Part shown: positions 32,277-43,439 of the stretch, piece after piece
Layout of the letters: each line of letters begins with the position of its first letter
How positions within the stretch are numbered: the stretch's first letter is position 1
From: Parascedosporium putredinis
Lineage: Eukaryota > Ascomycota > Sordariomycetes > Microascales > Microascaceae
DNA: 64,000 nt
Reading direction: 5' to 3'
NCBI GenBank assembly: GCA_949357655.1
Contig: CASHTG010000015.1
Coordinates: 2,170,001 to 2,234,000 of the forward strand
Program-made: the position numbers and the translations under genes
Notes under the pieces: model-generated
Database searches by the model: none
Told to the model about the DNA's origin: nothing
What the model saw: the letters and a program-made list of their open reading frames with translations, nothing else

Positions 32277-35200
32277 TTACAGGCCGGGGACAATAACGGG
32301 TCCGTATTTCGTCGTGGCCTGGAACGCACCATCTCCCTGCACGACAAAGTCGACGGCTAAGCTCAGCTTCGAGAGACCGTGCTGGTCCGGGAGTAAAGGC
32401 TGCCCGGGGATGTGCTGCCCGGCCAAGGCCGCTCCGGCGGCGTCCGGGTCGTAGGCCATAACGCAGGCGTAGTTGCGCCTACCCATGAGCTTCTTGAGCT
32501 CGCGGGGCGCGCCGCTGGCGTCGGTGTGGAAAATCTCCATCATGTCCTCCTTGGTATCCGACACCTCGTGCGTGGACCGCTGCCCGTTTTGCGGCACGTA
32601 GAGGAGCTTGTTGTTGTGGAGGAACTTGAGTATGTAGCTGTGCTGGGGCGCCGCGACGATGGGCGACGTGATGAGCTGGTACATAGTCTTGGAGTCGGAC
32701 GGGTGCGACGGATCGTGCACCAGGCCCGCGCCGCAGCAGTTGACGCCGCCCGAGAGGAACGTCATGCGTACGCCCTTTTCCTGCGAGATGCTCTGCAGCG
32801 TGCGGATGAAGTAGGTTCGCTCGAGGTCCTTGCTCGAGTGCGTCCACAGGTCCTTGAGCACCTCGGCAAGATCGAGATCGCCAAACTGGTTCAGTACGTT
32901 GCCCATGAGGCCGGATTTGCCCACCGCCTTCTTGACGTGCGAGAAGCCTTGCTGCACTGCCTCCTTGCCGCCCACCACTCCCGCCACCGAGCTCGTTACC
33001 TTGCCCAGGATATTGTAGCTTGTGTTGACGGCCTTCTTGCCCGTCGCCATGGCTCCTGCCAGGCTCTCTACCGCCTCTAGGCGTGGGAACACTAGCGGCA
33101 GGGACGCCATCCAGATGCAGTGCTGCACGCTGGGCGGCAGTTGCGCTACCCGCGGAAGATACCCTGGTATGTTGGGCCGGCCATCACATGGTTCTGATCC
33201 CTCTCCGACCTGCAGTCCGGCCCGACCACGGCCACGGCCGGACCCAGGTACTTGACAAAGTGCCAACCCTGGCCCGTAATTGTGAAAAGATCCGAGTCGC
33301 TGCTCGAGTTTCGGAGCATCTCCGCCGTCGTGTGGTGTTGGAAGAGGAGGTACATTTCGAGCGCTAGGCGGCCGATGTTCTTGAACATGGGCGAAGTCTG
33401 CATGTACTCGGGGTAGCTTCCGTAGCCGTCAAATCTAGAGCGCGTTGAATTTTCGGTTAGCCAACGAGGTCCAAGTTTGGAAAAAAACATTTTTTTATGG
33501 AAAAGGGAACAGCTTCAGGTATGAAGGGGATTTTCCTTGTCCCTTAGCGAGGCCTCAACTTACATGTCATGATCGTCAATTTGAAGGATATGGGGGATTT
33601 GGGCAAACGCCTCTCTCAGGAACGGCTGGTCAAAGTGGCTCGTGTAGTAGTGGAAGTAAGCATGCGACACATCTTCCTCGTGTCTTGCCGTCCACTGCGC
33701 TCCCTTGCGGGTATCCTTGCCGCGCATGGCGAGCCACTGCCTCAGAATCGGAACCTCTTTCCAAAGCCGATCGCCGTAGATTTGCGCACCGAGACCCAAC
33801 TGCACGTGGAAACCGCCACAGTCGACATTCTTCTGCAACACGTCCTTCCACATGAAGCTGACACCGCCGAGCTTGGAGCGCTCGTTTTGAGACGTCGACG
33901 TCGCAAAGTCATTCCCGGAGTGGGCGATGAATCGCCAGCCAAGCTCGTTGCGCCCGGCGACGACAAACTCATATCTCGAGCAACCAAGGTGCGAGGTAAC
34001 GGCATACGTCCACCGTTCGGTGCCGTGCTCGCCCATGGGCAGCTCGATATTGTACTTGTAAAAGTTCCACCGCTGATGGGTAAAGATGACTTGGGGCGTG
34101 AGCTGACGAGGGTTGGGGGAGAGGTCAACGCTGAGGTGGAGGTGGATGGTTGGCGGTTGGGGAGTGTCCGACACAATCATGATGCTGCCGAACCACACGC
34201 CCTTTTCAATGTTCATGTTGGAGTAGCGGAGATACGGGCCAAAGTAAACGCCGTTTGTGGGTGCGATCTTGTACATGTCGACGCCAGCAGAGGGGGCGGC
34301 CCGGTAAACCCTGCGGTTGTGGCCGTTGAGTTGGCGACGCTCATGATGCTTTCGGCATAGCCGGGAGTGTGCGGGGAACATGGGCGACGCCATGCCGGCC
34401 TTGCCCGAAAACATGGGCGACGCGAGACCGGCTTTGCCCCCATATAAGGGCGACGCTAGAGGGTTGCCGTAGGTTGACGCCGCAGGAGACAAGGGAGCGA
34501 CTTCGTGGGTGATAGGGTTCGGGCCCTTGGGGAACTCCCACTGGGTAGCTTGGGTCGCGAGGTGGATGTAGTAGTACTGCCCAGAAGTCTGGTCGAGATG
34601 GGCGATCCATCCTTCTGGAAGAGGCGGAGGCGACGCCGGGCCTGCCGCGCCGCTAGGTACCGCAGCTGCGCTCGTCATCCCAGCGGCGGCAGTGGCAGCG
34701 GCAGTGGCAGCGGCAGCGGAAAAGTTTTGTTGGTTATTAGGTGCGCTGCAGGGTCGGCTCGCGGCTCGTTCGCAAAGGCAGGGTGTCCGGTAATGTGGGG
34801 GCTACGGAGGCGGAGGCGGTGGCGGCATTAGGTTGAGGTGCGATAGACGCTGCGGAAACAGCAACAGGAGCGGCTATGGGGGTTTGCGCCGGGCGGTGGG
34901 CGGCATTATTATTCGGGGCATTTGGGGTAGCGGCAGCAGTCACGGCGGCCGCTCCTTGTTTCTCCTTGGGGTACGAGGACGAGCCTCCCGGGTTGACGCT
35001 CGAGTACGCGGGGAGGGGTCTTGGTGCCGACTCGCTGGAAGTCCTGCTCAAGCACACTCACTTGGAGGTTCCCCTCGGCATCCACTGGCTTCTGAGGTCG
35101 CGCGGCGGCGTTTTGGGAGGCGAAGGCGCGACGGGCGCGGAGCCTTGGTAAACCGTCGGGGGCCGTGGGGTTGTTGGTCGGGAGACTCGGTCGGGGTCCA

Positions 35201-36047
35201 GGGGCGCTGAGGCACGCGGTGGTTTCCGTACTGTGCGAGTCGCTGGGCGGCCGCGGCGCTCTGGGCTTGGAGGCTCGTGAGAGTAGCGGTCCCCGAGATG
35301 CCACTCGCAGCGTAGCGGGCTTCGATATCGCTGCTGGGCAGGGCGCCCGGCCCCACGATCGGAGTCTCTGGAGGTGGCGGAGATCCCCTACTGGCCCGGG
35401 TAGTCGAAGTACTGGCAGTGGAGGCAAAACGGTTCATGGAATTCTCGGTGGGGATGCGGAGCGACTCGGGTAGTTGCTGGGAAGCGGCATTGTTGGACGG
35501 ACCGCCAGGAGGGGGTAGTACTGCTTTTTGTTGAAGGCAGGGTAATTAGCTGGGGCGGCGCCGCCAATGGGCTTCGCAAAGAGACCAGATTGATCATCGT
35601 CGACGGGGCTCGTGGGAAGGGGTTTAGGCGCAGTGCCACGTCTCTCGGCCAGGCCAGGCCCCTTGTTTTCCGAAGGGCTGGTAAGACGAGGGGAGATGTC
35701 ATTGTAGGCGGAGCTTGAGGGGTAAGGCGTGATGGAGGGCTTCGCGGGCTTCTTGTTCCGCCGATTCTTGGCGTCTTCCTCTTCTTCGTCGTCAGGATAA
35801 GGAAGGGGAGTAGGTTTGCGGAGCTCAGAGCGCCAGGCGGGAGGAAAGCTGGCTTGGAGGACGAGGATGGCGTCCCCGAAGCTGAGCTGGCTCCGGGAGG
35901 AGGAGGATATTTAAAGAGACCGGAAGGTTTGGGACTCTGAGGCTTAAAGATGCGCAGAGGGCCGACTGTCGGGCTATCGCCATCTTCGGTCCTCGAGGGC
36001 TTGCTGAGGAACAGCTCCTCATCCGATATGCCTCGACTACGCTCCAT
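32277..36047 (-). CDS. WW-domain plus PhoD-like metallophosphatase
   Basis: Large fungal protein, about 1,200 residues. The chosen start (36047) begins MERSRGISDEELFLSKPS; an upstream in-frame extension exists but is less convincing. The first half is disordered and Pro/Ser/Ala-rich, including VLEQDFQRVG and an Ala-rich stretch. A WW domain follows (PPLPEGWIAHLDQTSGQYYY ... ATQWEFPKG). A PhoD-like phosphatase domain begins near GRNELGWRFIAHSGNDFATS and continues with VDCGGFHVQLGLGAQIYGDR, ILQIDDHDIFDGYGSYPEYM and VGPDCRSERDQ. The end is KYGPVIVPGL. One intron, 33435-33563, joins DDHD to IFDG in phase. Frameshifts occur near 33154, 34373, 34295, 35158, 35511 and 35850, mostly at C/G runs. Substrate is unknown: PhoD relatives hydrolyse phosphodiesters, and the WW domain suggests recruitment to a Pro-rich partner. 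Confidence 0.87.
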
Positions 36048-36270
36048 GGGGAAAAAGAGGAGAGGCTGACGCTGCGATTGTCGCGTAAAGATGGAGTGGA
36101 GAGGGGCGATCTCCAAAGGCAAGACCTTAAGCTCGAGAGCTAGAGGCGCACGAGAAAAGCTAACCACACACTTGGAAGATTTGGTCGACGTGAATGATGG
36201 TTCGCGACAGCCAGGCCGGGGATTAATTTTTTTTTGGAGGGGCGTTTCGGAAGAATGAAGCTACAGAGGC

Positions 36271-36330
36271 GGGTGTGTGTGTGTGTGCGTGTGTGAGTGT
36301 GTGTGCGTGTATGTGTGCGTGTTGCGTGTG
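36271..36330 (+). repeat. Imperfect (GT)n tract
   Basis: Dinucleotide GT repeat with GC and AT interruptions, upstream of the phosphatase gene. Confidence 0.8.
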
Positions 36331-38433
36331 CGCTCGGTGCTGAACCAAATGCACGATGGCACAGCTTAGGGAATGAGGGGCGCGGGGTGGGGTGGCGACT
36401 GGCCGATGTGGCCTGTCCACGGTTAGGTCGCAGAATGGGCCCCCGAAAGAAAAGAGCTCTGGGTAGGGTAGCTCTGAGGGATGAGCAAGGGGGCTAAATG
36501 AACAACAAGGAACGGCGCGCGAAGGAGGCAACCCGAAAATGCGTTGATGGTAAGGCTACTCGGAGTGTTCGCTGATGTCCAATAAGAGATATGGCGAAGC
36601 CGGCTTGAAGAAGAAGAGGAAGAAGAAGAAGACGAGCAATCGAAGGGGAGGAGGAAGAATGCTTCTCTGAAGCCTGCTTGAAAAGAAAGAAAAGGAGAAG
36701 GAGAAGGACGAGGCAATAGTTTTTGGTTCCGTAAAGACCCTTCACGTTCTCGGTTCACCTGCAGCAGCTGGCTGGGCCGCGCATCGAGAAACCAAACCAG
36801 CCGCCCACTACCGTTGGCCGCTGCAGCAGCGCATCACAAGGTGGAACCGACGGGTGACAGGGCAGGGGGAGTGGGAGGGGCGGAGACGGTGGAGACGTTG
36901 GCGACAATGCTCCAGGATTGGGGTCAAATGGGAGTTGATGCGCGCAGAGGTAGGGGGCCAAGAGGGGAGGGGGAGGGGGAGGGGCATCAGCAGCGGCCAA
37001 CGATGGCCAAAATCCCCATCCCTTCCATCATTGATCATTCACCATTGATCCTCTGCTCCCATTCAAGGACCAGGCTGCCCAGGGGTTAGATTGCTTCGTT
37101 TTAGTGGCGGCGCGTTGGAGTTGGGCCAGTGCACGTCCGTTCTGGTCAATGGGCGAGCTTGAATATCGAATAATTTCGGGAGGCCTGTACTAGTGCTAGC
37201 TCGTTGATTGGTTCGTTCAACTGGGCGCTTAGAGGTTCAGAGGCTCAGCAAATGGGCGTGATGGGATGGAGCCCCGAAGCGCCCGGCGCTCTTCAAACAT
37301 CAAAGCCAAGACTTTTGTTCATCTCCAGTCCCCTTGACTCACCAGTCTGGTCTCGCATTTTGGTCTGCTCAGTTGCGTAATCATCTGAGTTTGAAGCGCA
37401 TATCATTGATGGATCCGGCACCTCGGGGCCATCAAGCACCGGACAATGTTCCGCCACCAAACCTCAAGAGTAGAGACAGCTGGCGGGAGAGCTTCCCGAA
37501 CGCTCGCGCCAAATCTTGTCTTGTCCAAGAAATGCGAAGTTCATGCGCCCTCTTTGTGCATTCTATGCCTCGATCAAAGGGGACCCAGCCGCCGCTCGAG
37601 AATACTTGCCATTAAGATCTCAGGCAAGGCAACGCGACGCGAAACCGAAACCTGAGAGGATGTTCCAAATCTCTTGGGGCAAGGGACGTTCGAAATCAGC
37701 CATCTCCGTGTATTTACTCACCTAACCCATCAAATTTTCTTTCTTGCGCTCAACGGCGCTTGATAATGATAAAGTGCATGCAGCATCTCGTCGCTGCCTC
37801 ATTTGAGACAAAACCTGTCCGATGTCGTCAAATTGATCTCCATGGCTGGTCTCCATGGCCGATCTCCATGGGCCCAGCAGACTGGACCTGTTGAGGAACA
37901 GATGGCCCCAGGTGTGGCCCGGCCTGGCCACGCCCTGTCAAGCCTGTCTCATGCAAGGCACACGCCAAGTCCCTGTGAACCTGTCTGCACTGTCTTGTTT
38001 TTTTGGTAGAGTTCGTTGCGGTGCAGCATTTCCTTGCTGTTGCTGCTGGTGTTGACGGCGGAATCAACCCTTCGCCGAGAACGAGCCCGACAAACAAACA
38101 ATGGAGTGGAGAGGGAACTTTCTTCAAAGCTGCTTCGAAATCGCCGCTCAAGGCCATCAAGTTAGACTTCATCTCTACGAACTCTCAAGCGGTGATTTCG
38201 ATGTACTTGTTGCTAACGTAATTCACCTAACTCCGGGGAGGCAACCGGGCTTCCACGCTTGACGACGGCCTTCTTTCGCCTTCTCCACTAACAGTGTTCC
38301 GGGAAGACTTTCGTCCCCGAACCCGACACGGTCATCAATTGCGCAGATTTGCCCGGTTACTCCAACCTTTTCCCCCTAGCCTAGAGGCTTCGGTCCCTTG
38401 CGCGACCGAAACTCTCGCGACCTTTCCCGTACC

Positions 38434-38441
38434 TTCTAGAA
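38434..38441. promoter_or_regulatory. Heat-shock-element-like TTCTAGAA
   Basis: Two inverted TTC/GAA half-sites with 2-bp spacing, about 700 bp upstream of the Hsp20 start and about 430 bp upstream of its TATA box. Only one clear pair is seen. Functional elements usually have three or more half-sites. Confidence 0.3.
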
Positions 38442-38866
38442 ATCACTTCATTCCCAAGTGCGGAGGATTTTCTTTCCTCACCACCCACTTTTCCAATTCA
38501 AATCAGGCAGACAACCACACAACTCTATACCCTTCACGCAGCTGCAACACCACCTTCACTGAAGGTTGTATGCCCGCGTCGAGGGGACGCGCGGCGCCAC
38601 CCAAATCCGGCGAACAGGCCACCAGAACTTCCGCCGCCATTTGTTTTGCGTTCAACTTCGTAGGCTTCAATGTTTGGGCAATGCGTTTTGCTCCTCCCCC
38701 TTCTTTTAGTGCCGTCTAGTCGCTAGTAGTGCGACTTGTTTGCCTGTCCCGTGGCCGTGGGTGGGTGTACGTAGACCAAAGAGCACCTCGCTCTTTTCGG
38801 GTGGCAACTTCTACTATGTCCATATCTCCGATGACGAGGCCCCGGGATTTGCCTGCCCGAGCTTGA

Positions 38867-38874
38867 TATAAAAG
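38867..38874 (+). promoter_or_regulatory. TATA box of the Hsp20 gene
   Basis: TATAAAAG is followed by a pyrimidine-rich leader of about 230 nt before the ATG at 39137. A strong TATA is usual for inducible fungal heat-shock genes. Confidence 0.55.
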
Positions 38875-39136
38875 AAGCAGTCTGTAAACTCAAGGTTCCT
38901 CCTCCTTTGCCTCTATCTCTCAGCACACTCTCATCCCCTCTTCCACGGAGCACTTCCTCAATCCACTCTCCACACGCCTCTATATCAATCCCTATTATAT
39001 CACGACCATCTCCAGCCTGTCTGGTGCTATCCATTGTGTATATAATTCTCCTCTACCTTGCTATAGACGGAATACAGAGCCTTTGTTAAAAAGTATCCAT
39101 CCCGCTTCTCTTGGTCTCTTAAACACAACGGAAACC

Positions 39137-40228
39137 ATGGCGTGGCAAGCTCACATTCCCGGAGCCTTCCCCAACCCCAACGGCGCCAGCAACGAGCACC
39201 CTTCGTACCTCCCGCCTCCCCGCCTGCCTTTGCAGAGTTCCTCCGCTTCATGGTACCCGGCGGAGCACCGGGCGAAGGAATCGACCACCTAGGTCACAAC
39301 CCTTCGCCCCCGCAGTTCCCCGCCGGTTTCCCTTTGGCCCGCGCGGTCCCTGGGGTGGTCGCGGCGGCCGAGGCTGCCGGCACCGCGGCGGGCCTCACCG
39401 ACGAGGAGGTAGTGGTCCCGGCCGCCAACCCGGCACTCCTCCTGGCGACGACGACGACACGCCCGCCCGCGATCCCCAGCAGGATACCCGCGCGCGAGCG
39501 ATCCCGAGGAGGAGGGGGACGACACCATGAAGGATGACCCTCCCGAGGTTCCCCGGAGGATGGCGAGCCCGAGAGCCCTCCCTACGGTGGTCCACGCGGC
39601 CGTCACCACCACCCCCATCACCCCCATCATCGAGGTGGTCATCGTCACGCCCGCGGAGGCCGCCACGGCCCGTTCCCCGACCATGGCCCCCACCGCGGCC
39701 CCCATCACCACGGACCCACTCCCCTCCCTTCCCTGGCGGCTTCGACCCTCCACCATGTTCCAGCAGTTTGCCCACCACCCTTGGGCCCATAACCTCCGAG
39801 AGTGGCTCGATGCCGCTGGTCGCGGCCCCCGCCAAGCCGACCGCGAGTCCGGCGAGGGCTCAGACTCCAACTTCACCCCTCCCCTCGACATCTTCGAGAA
39901 CGAGTCCGGGTTCGTCCTACACCTCGCCCTTCCCGGCGTGAAGAAGGAGGACATCAACGTCAACTGGAACTCTGACAAGAGCCGTCTCGAAATCACCGGC
40001 ATCGTCCACCGCCCCGGCGACGAAGAGTTCCAACGTGGTCTCGTCACCTCGGAGAGACGCGTCGGCTACTTTGAGAGGTTCATCACTCTACCACCGCATG
40101 GCTGTGAATCCAACGATGACGTTGACGGCCTAGGCATCACCGCCAAGGTAGAGGACGGCATCCTTATCATCGTCGTCCCCAAGTCCGAGAAGGAGTGGAC
40201 TGAGGTCCGCAAGGTCGACATCGAATAG
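39137..40228 (+). CDS. Small heat-shock protein (Hsp20/alpha-crystallin family) with long N-terminal arm
   Basis: ATP-independent holdase chaperone. The start is MAWQAHIPGAFPNPNG and the stop TAG, with no intron seen. The alpha-crystallin domain is intact: PPLDIFENESGFVLHLALPG, VKKEDINVNWN, RLEITGIVHRPGDEEFQ, then a C-terminal EDGILIIVVPKSEK with the beta-9-like strand. Before it, the arm is rich in Pro, Gly and His (FAEFLRFMVPGGAPGEG, a His/Gly/Arg-rich run near 39595-39700, then FQQFAHHPWAHNLREWL). At least four frameshifts fall in this GC-rich arm (roughly 39205-39240, 39335, 39490-39560 and 39725-39745), so its exact sequence is unsure. At about 360 residues it is well above the usual 150-230 for the family; the excess is in the arm. 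Confidence 0.88.
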
Positions 40229-40746
40229 ACGTGGCGATCACTGATAGTCTTCGTCATGTTGATGAAGCAACTCTCACAAAAGAAAAAAGAAAAACCCCGA
40301 AAAAGAAAGAAACATGAAAACGAAAAAGTCTATAAAAACTCCCTATTCAGACCTATCCAGTTTTCTAGTGGGTTTTGTTTTTGAATGAAATTCTTAGATA
40401 GCAGCAAGCTCGTTTCGCAACCATTATAATATATCAATAAATTCAACGGAAATAATATCATTTTCCTCAGAACCATGAACCACGTGAATGTGATGCTATT
40501 AATTGTTCTGACCTTGATAGGAAGGAGTACACGTATATAAAGTAAACACTACAATTAAACGGGGTCAATACATGGAACAATCGCCAGGCTCCCAACCTTC
40601 CACCTAAAGCCCAAGGCTGCCATCCTCCATAGCCTGCATGCGGTGGATGTAGTCTTAGTGGCAGACTCTCAATGAACACTTTATGTCCTCCACCGACTGA
40701 CGCTTATAGAACTATGCGCCGCAGGCTCAATACTGGCCAGGCGTAG
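40229..40746. other. Intergenic between convergent Hsp20 and Pil1 genes
   Basis: AT-rich facing 3' flanks with A runs. No gene is recognised. Confidence 0.65.
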
Positions 40747-41980
40747 CTAAATGCCACGTGCAGACTCATCATCGCGATACGCATCCGATGCACCCACGGC
40801 GGTTGTCATCGTGTGCTCGCCTGCATTGCCGTTTACTGGGGCAATATCAATCTCATCTGCTTCATCAATTGCGAGATTCTTCCCCTGAAGCTATTGGTGG
40901 GGCTTCTGCTTTCAGGTGTACCGTAGGCATCAGCCTCCGGCCTCCAGTCCCTCAAGTCGTCTTCAGCATCGTTAAGGATCTGGCGTGCTTGCGCGCCGTG
41001 CGGGTAAACAGGGCGTCGGTCGCCAGGCACCATGGGCGCGTCATCAAGGAGGGCTAACAGGCGGCGGCCGTGCTTAGCCAGGATGAGTTGCTTCTCAGCG
41101 CGCTCGATGGTCGCGAGGAACTCGGCATTGTAGGCTTCCTTGAGCTTTTGGCGAGTCTACGTTTGGATCAGGCTAGTCAGCGCCCGATCGCGGCACGGCA
41201 AGGATCCCCGCGGGTTGGGGAAGGAAACCGGGGAGCCCGTCCAATCTTTGTACTTACCACGTTGCTAAGCTGCGCCTCGGCGACAAGGTTTTCGGCCTCC
41301 GCCCGAACAAGCTCTTGCTCAAGAACAACCAATCTGGGGCTCTGGGGCTCCTTGAACTTCAATTTCTGAATCTCGTCTGCAATCTTGGACTTGCTGTCCC
41401 TCGAGGGTTGCACGCTCTTCTCCGTGTTGCGGATGGACTTGAGCGCGTTTCTCGCCTCGTCGAGCCCGTGGGCGTAGGATTCCTCCTGCTCGCCAAGCTC
41501 ACTCAGGATCACGCCCACCTTGTCCGAGATATCCGAGATGCCATCGTCGTAGGTTTGTTCCCCCATTCGCTCAGCTGAGTAGCAATCGAAGTACGCTCGC
41601 GACCCGCGGTGTCGTGCGCCGTGATGAGATTGTTTTGCGATTTTATGAGGCGGAAAAGGCGACGGGCCAGCTCGGGCTGGACGGAGCCTCGCAGGGAGCT
41701 GAAGGAGAAACCTTTGCGGCTGGCGCCGTTCCGGGAGGAGCTCGTGGCCCCGTTGCTCTTGTTTGAGCGGATGGAGAGTGATCTATTCCTGTGGAGAGGA
41801 CTGTCAGCAAGTGAAGCGGCTACCTCGTAAAGAAGCTCAAGTCTTGTTAAAGTGATGATAAGCTTGGGGGCTGGGAATGACGCGAGAGGGCACTGATATA
41901 GAGACTTCCCTCAACATAGCGGTAAAAGGAGGAGTGGGCGTGGGCATGGAATCGAGGCGGATAGAGGTAGTTACTTACAT
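40747..41980 (-). CDS. LSP1/PIL1: Eisosome core BAR-domain protein (Pil1/Lsp1 family)
   Basis: Self-assembling BAR protein that forms the coat of eisosomes, the furrow-like plasma-membrane domains. Exon 1 contributes only the AT of the start codon (41980-41979, donor gtaagt). Exon 2 is 41788-41258 and supplies G AAT AGA, giving MNRSLSIRSNKSNGA. Exon 3 is 41156-40747. Conserved stretches are RKGFSFSSLRGSVQPELARR, SDISDKVGVILSELGEQEES, RNTEKSVQPSRDSKSKIADE and IERAEKQLILAKHGRRLL. The C-terminus is acidic (DEADEIDIAPVNGNAGEH ... SARGI). One G is missing in the run at 41560-41564 and one A at 40869-40870. With both, the exons total 945 nt and 314 residues, normal for the family. The second break truncates the apparent frame at 40833; the true stop is at 40747-40749. 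Confidence 0.95.
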
Positions 41981-43165
41981 CGTTACGACTGTTGGTAAAA
42001 GGGTGTTTCGTTATGGGACAGTGTTATTGTCTTCGCAGCCTAATCGTGGATAGCAGGTGCGATGGGTCGTTTTTGGTGTGGAGCAAGGATTACACTGATG
42101 GAGGGGAAGGGGAAGGCGAAGGGGAGGGACATCTACGAGGAACAGAGGAAAGCACAGGTGATTATATTCAAGAGAAGGTGGGGAGTGAGTGAGACTTCTG
42201 CGTGTCTCCAACTAACTTGGTCCTAACTATACGCCCCCGCCCCCTCCCCCTTTCAAGCCGGCGATGAGGTCAACGTAGACATCATGATGGACACACTGGA
42301 GCTGGTATGTAACTGGTGTGTGGCTGCCCTAGTCGGGTGCGTCGGGGCGTCGGCGGAGCCTCAACATGGCCAAACCAAGTCCACCAGCCCAAGAGGGCAA
42401 CAGCTATCGCCCTTTGAGCTGCTCGCTAGTCCGAAGTGGGATAAAAGGCATCTCTCTCACTCTCTCTATTTGGATCAATTTTTATGGTTGGAGAGGTTGA
42501 CCTCAATCCCAAAGCCTGGTGGGAAAACGGAATGATAAAAACTGACACGGCATACGCAGCGCTTTGTCTTGTGTGTTGGTGCTGGCGCACTTGGGTCCCG
42601 CTAATGATGTCATTGTCTTGACAGCTCACCACGTAATGGGCGATTGGGTGGTGCAAGGTGACATGATGGTGATGTCCTCCAAGAGCTTAAAAATTCAAAC
42701 GGGGAAGGAAAAAGGAAAAGGAAGAAGAAGAAAAAAAAGTACGGTGAAAGTAGTGATTAAGAGGTAATGCTCTCCCCGGGTTTGAATTGAAGATGCTTCG
42801 AATCCCGAGGTGACGGCCAAGTTGATGTGAGGATTTCTGGAGTGTTGTCTTCCATGCCCCTACAAGCCAGCATCACCCTACCCTTAATGCATCGAGAGCA
42901 CCAATACATGGATGGATAGATCCATTCCATACAATGGATGTAATGGGAGCTACTCCACTGATGTAAAGTCCCCGATAGTTTGAAATAATAGAGGTGGGGT
43001 CTCGGGGCGCATCCTAGCACGGGAAGGGATCTGTCAAGAAACATTGGAGGCGCAATAAAGACAAGATCTAGATCTACCGAGGTAGTCTCTGAGTATTTAT
43101 CCATTATTTTTGTCTTGCATTTCAAGACCCAGCGTCATCTTTCCTAAATTTCCGATGATAAACTA
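41981..43165. other. Intergenic, upstream of the Pil1 gene
   Basis: This is the 5' flank and probable untranslated leader of the Pil1 gene, including a GGGGAAGGxxx G/A-rich stretch at 42100-42130. Open frames of up to about 120 codons lack recognisable features. Confidence 0.55.
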
Positions 43166-43439
43166 CTACCGGCAAACTGGCGCGAGGACCCCTACATATG
43201 AGGACTTGGACCCTGAATCACTGCTCTTGCTCGACGACTCGTGGCTTGGCTGGTGATGATGGTGATGGTGATAATGGCCATGGTGACCATGGTGACTGTG
43301 GTGACTGTGGTGGTGGTGATGGTGATGATGTCGGCGTTTCGACTTTCGAGCGGGAATGATCTCGTGCCGGTAATAGTACTTGGTGTCGGGGTCGTCAAAG
43401 CACATTATGACGGGATCAAGAAGGTAACCTTCTTTGTAT
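43166..43439 (-). CDS. Histidine-rich C-terminal exon of an unrecognised gene
   Basis: Begins after a catcag acceptor at 43440 and stays open for 90 codons to a TAA. The start of the exon reads YKEGYLLDPVIMCFDDPD, then TKYYYRHEIIPARKSKRR, followed by a run of mixed His/Ser/Gly (eight consecutive His first, later six) and a Ser/Lys tail. The first 35 codons look like ordinary globular coding sequence. Plausible upstream coding lies at 43505-43606 (DDQEEVRYDIELTIRAG and, in another frame, DPLATVHCKFIAG), but I cannot join it with a standard donor, and an in-frame ATG at 43405 is an alternative start. His-rich tails often bind metals; function here is unknown. Confidence 0.45.

Larger units (their letters stand above)
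36048..39136. promoter_or_regulatory. 3.1-kb divergent intergenic region, phosphatase / Hsp20
   Basis: It contains an imperfect GT/GC tract at 36271-36330 beside the phosphatase gene. TTCCCGAA occurs at 37493-37500 and TTCTAGAA at 38434-38441, both matching the inverted half-site spacing of heat-shock elements. A TATA box lies near the Hsp20 gene. I see no gene within it. Confidence 0.5.
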
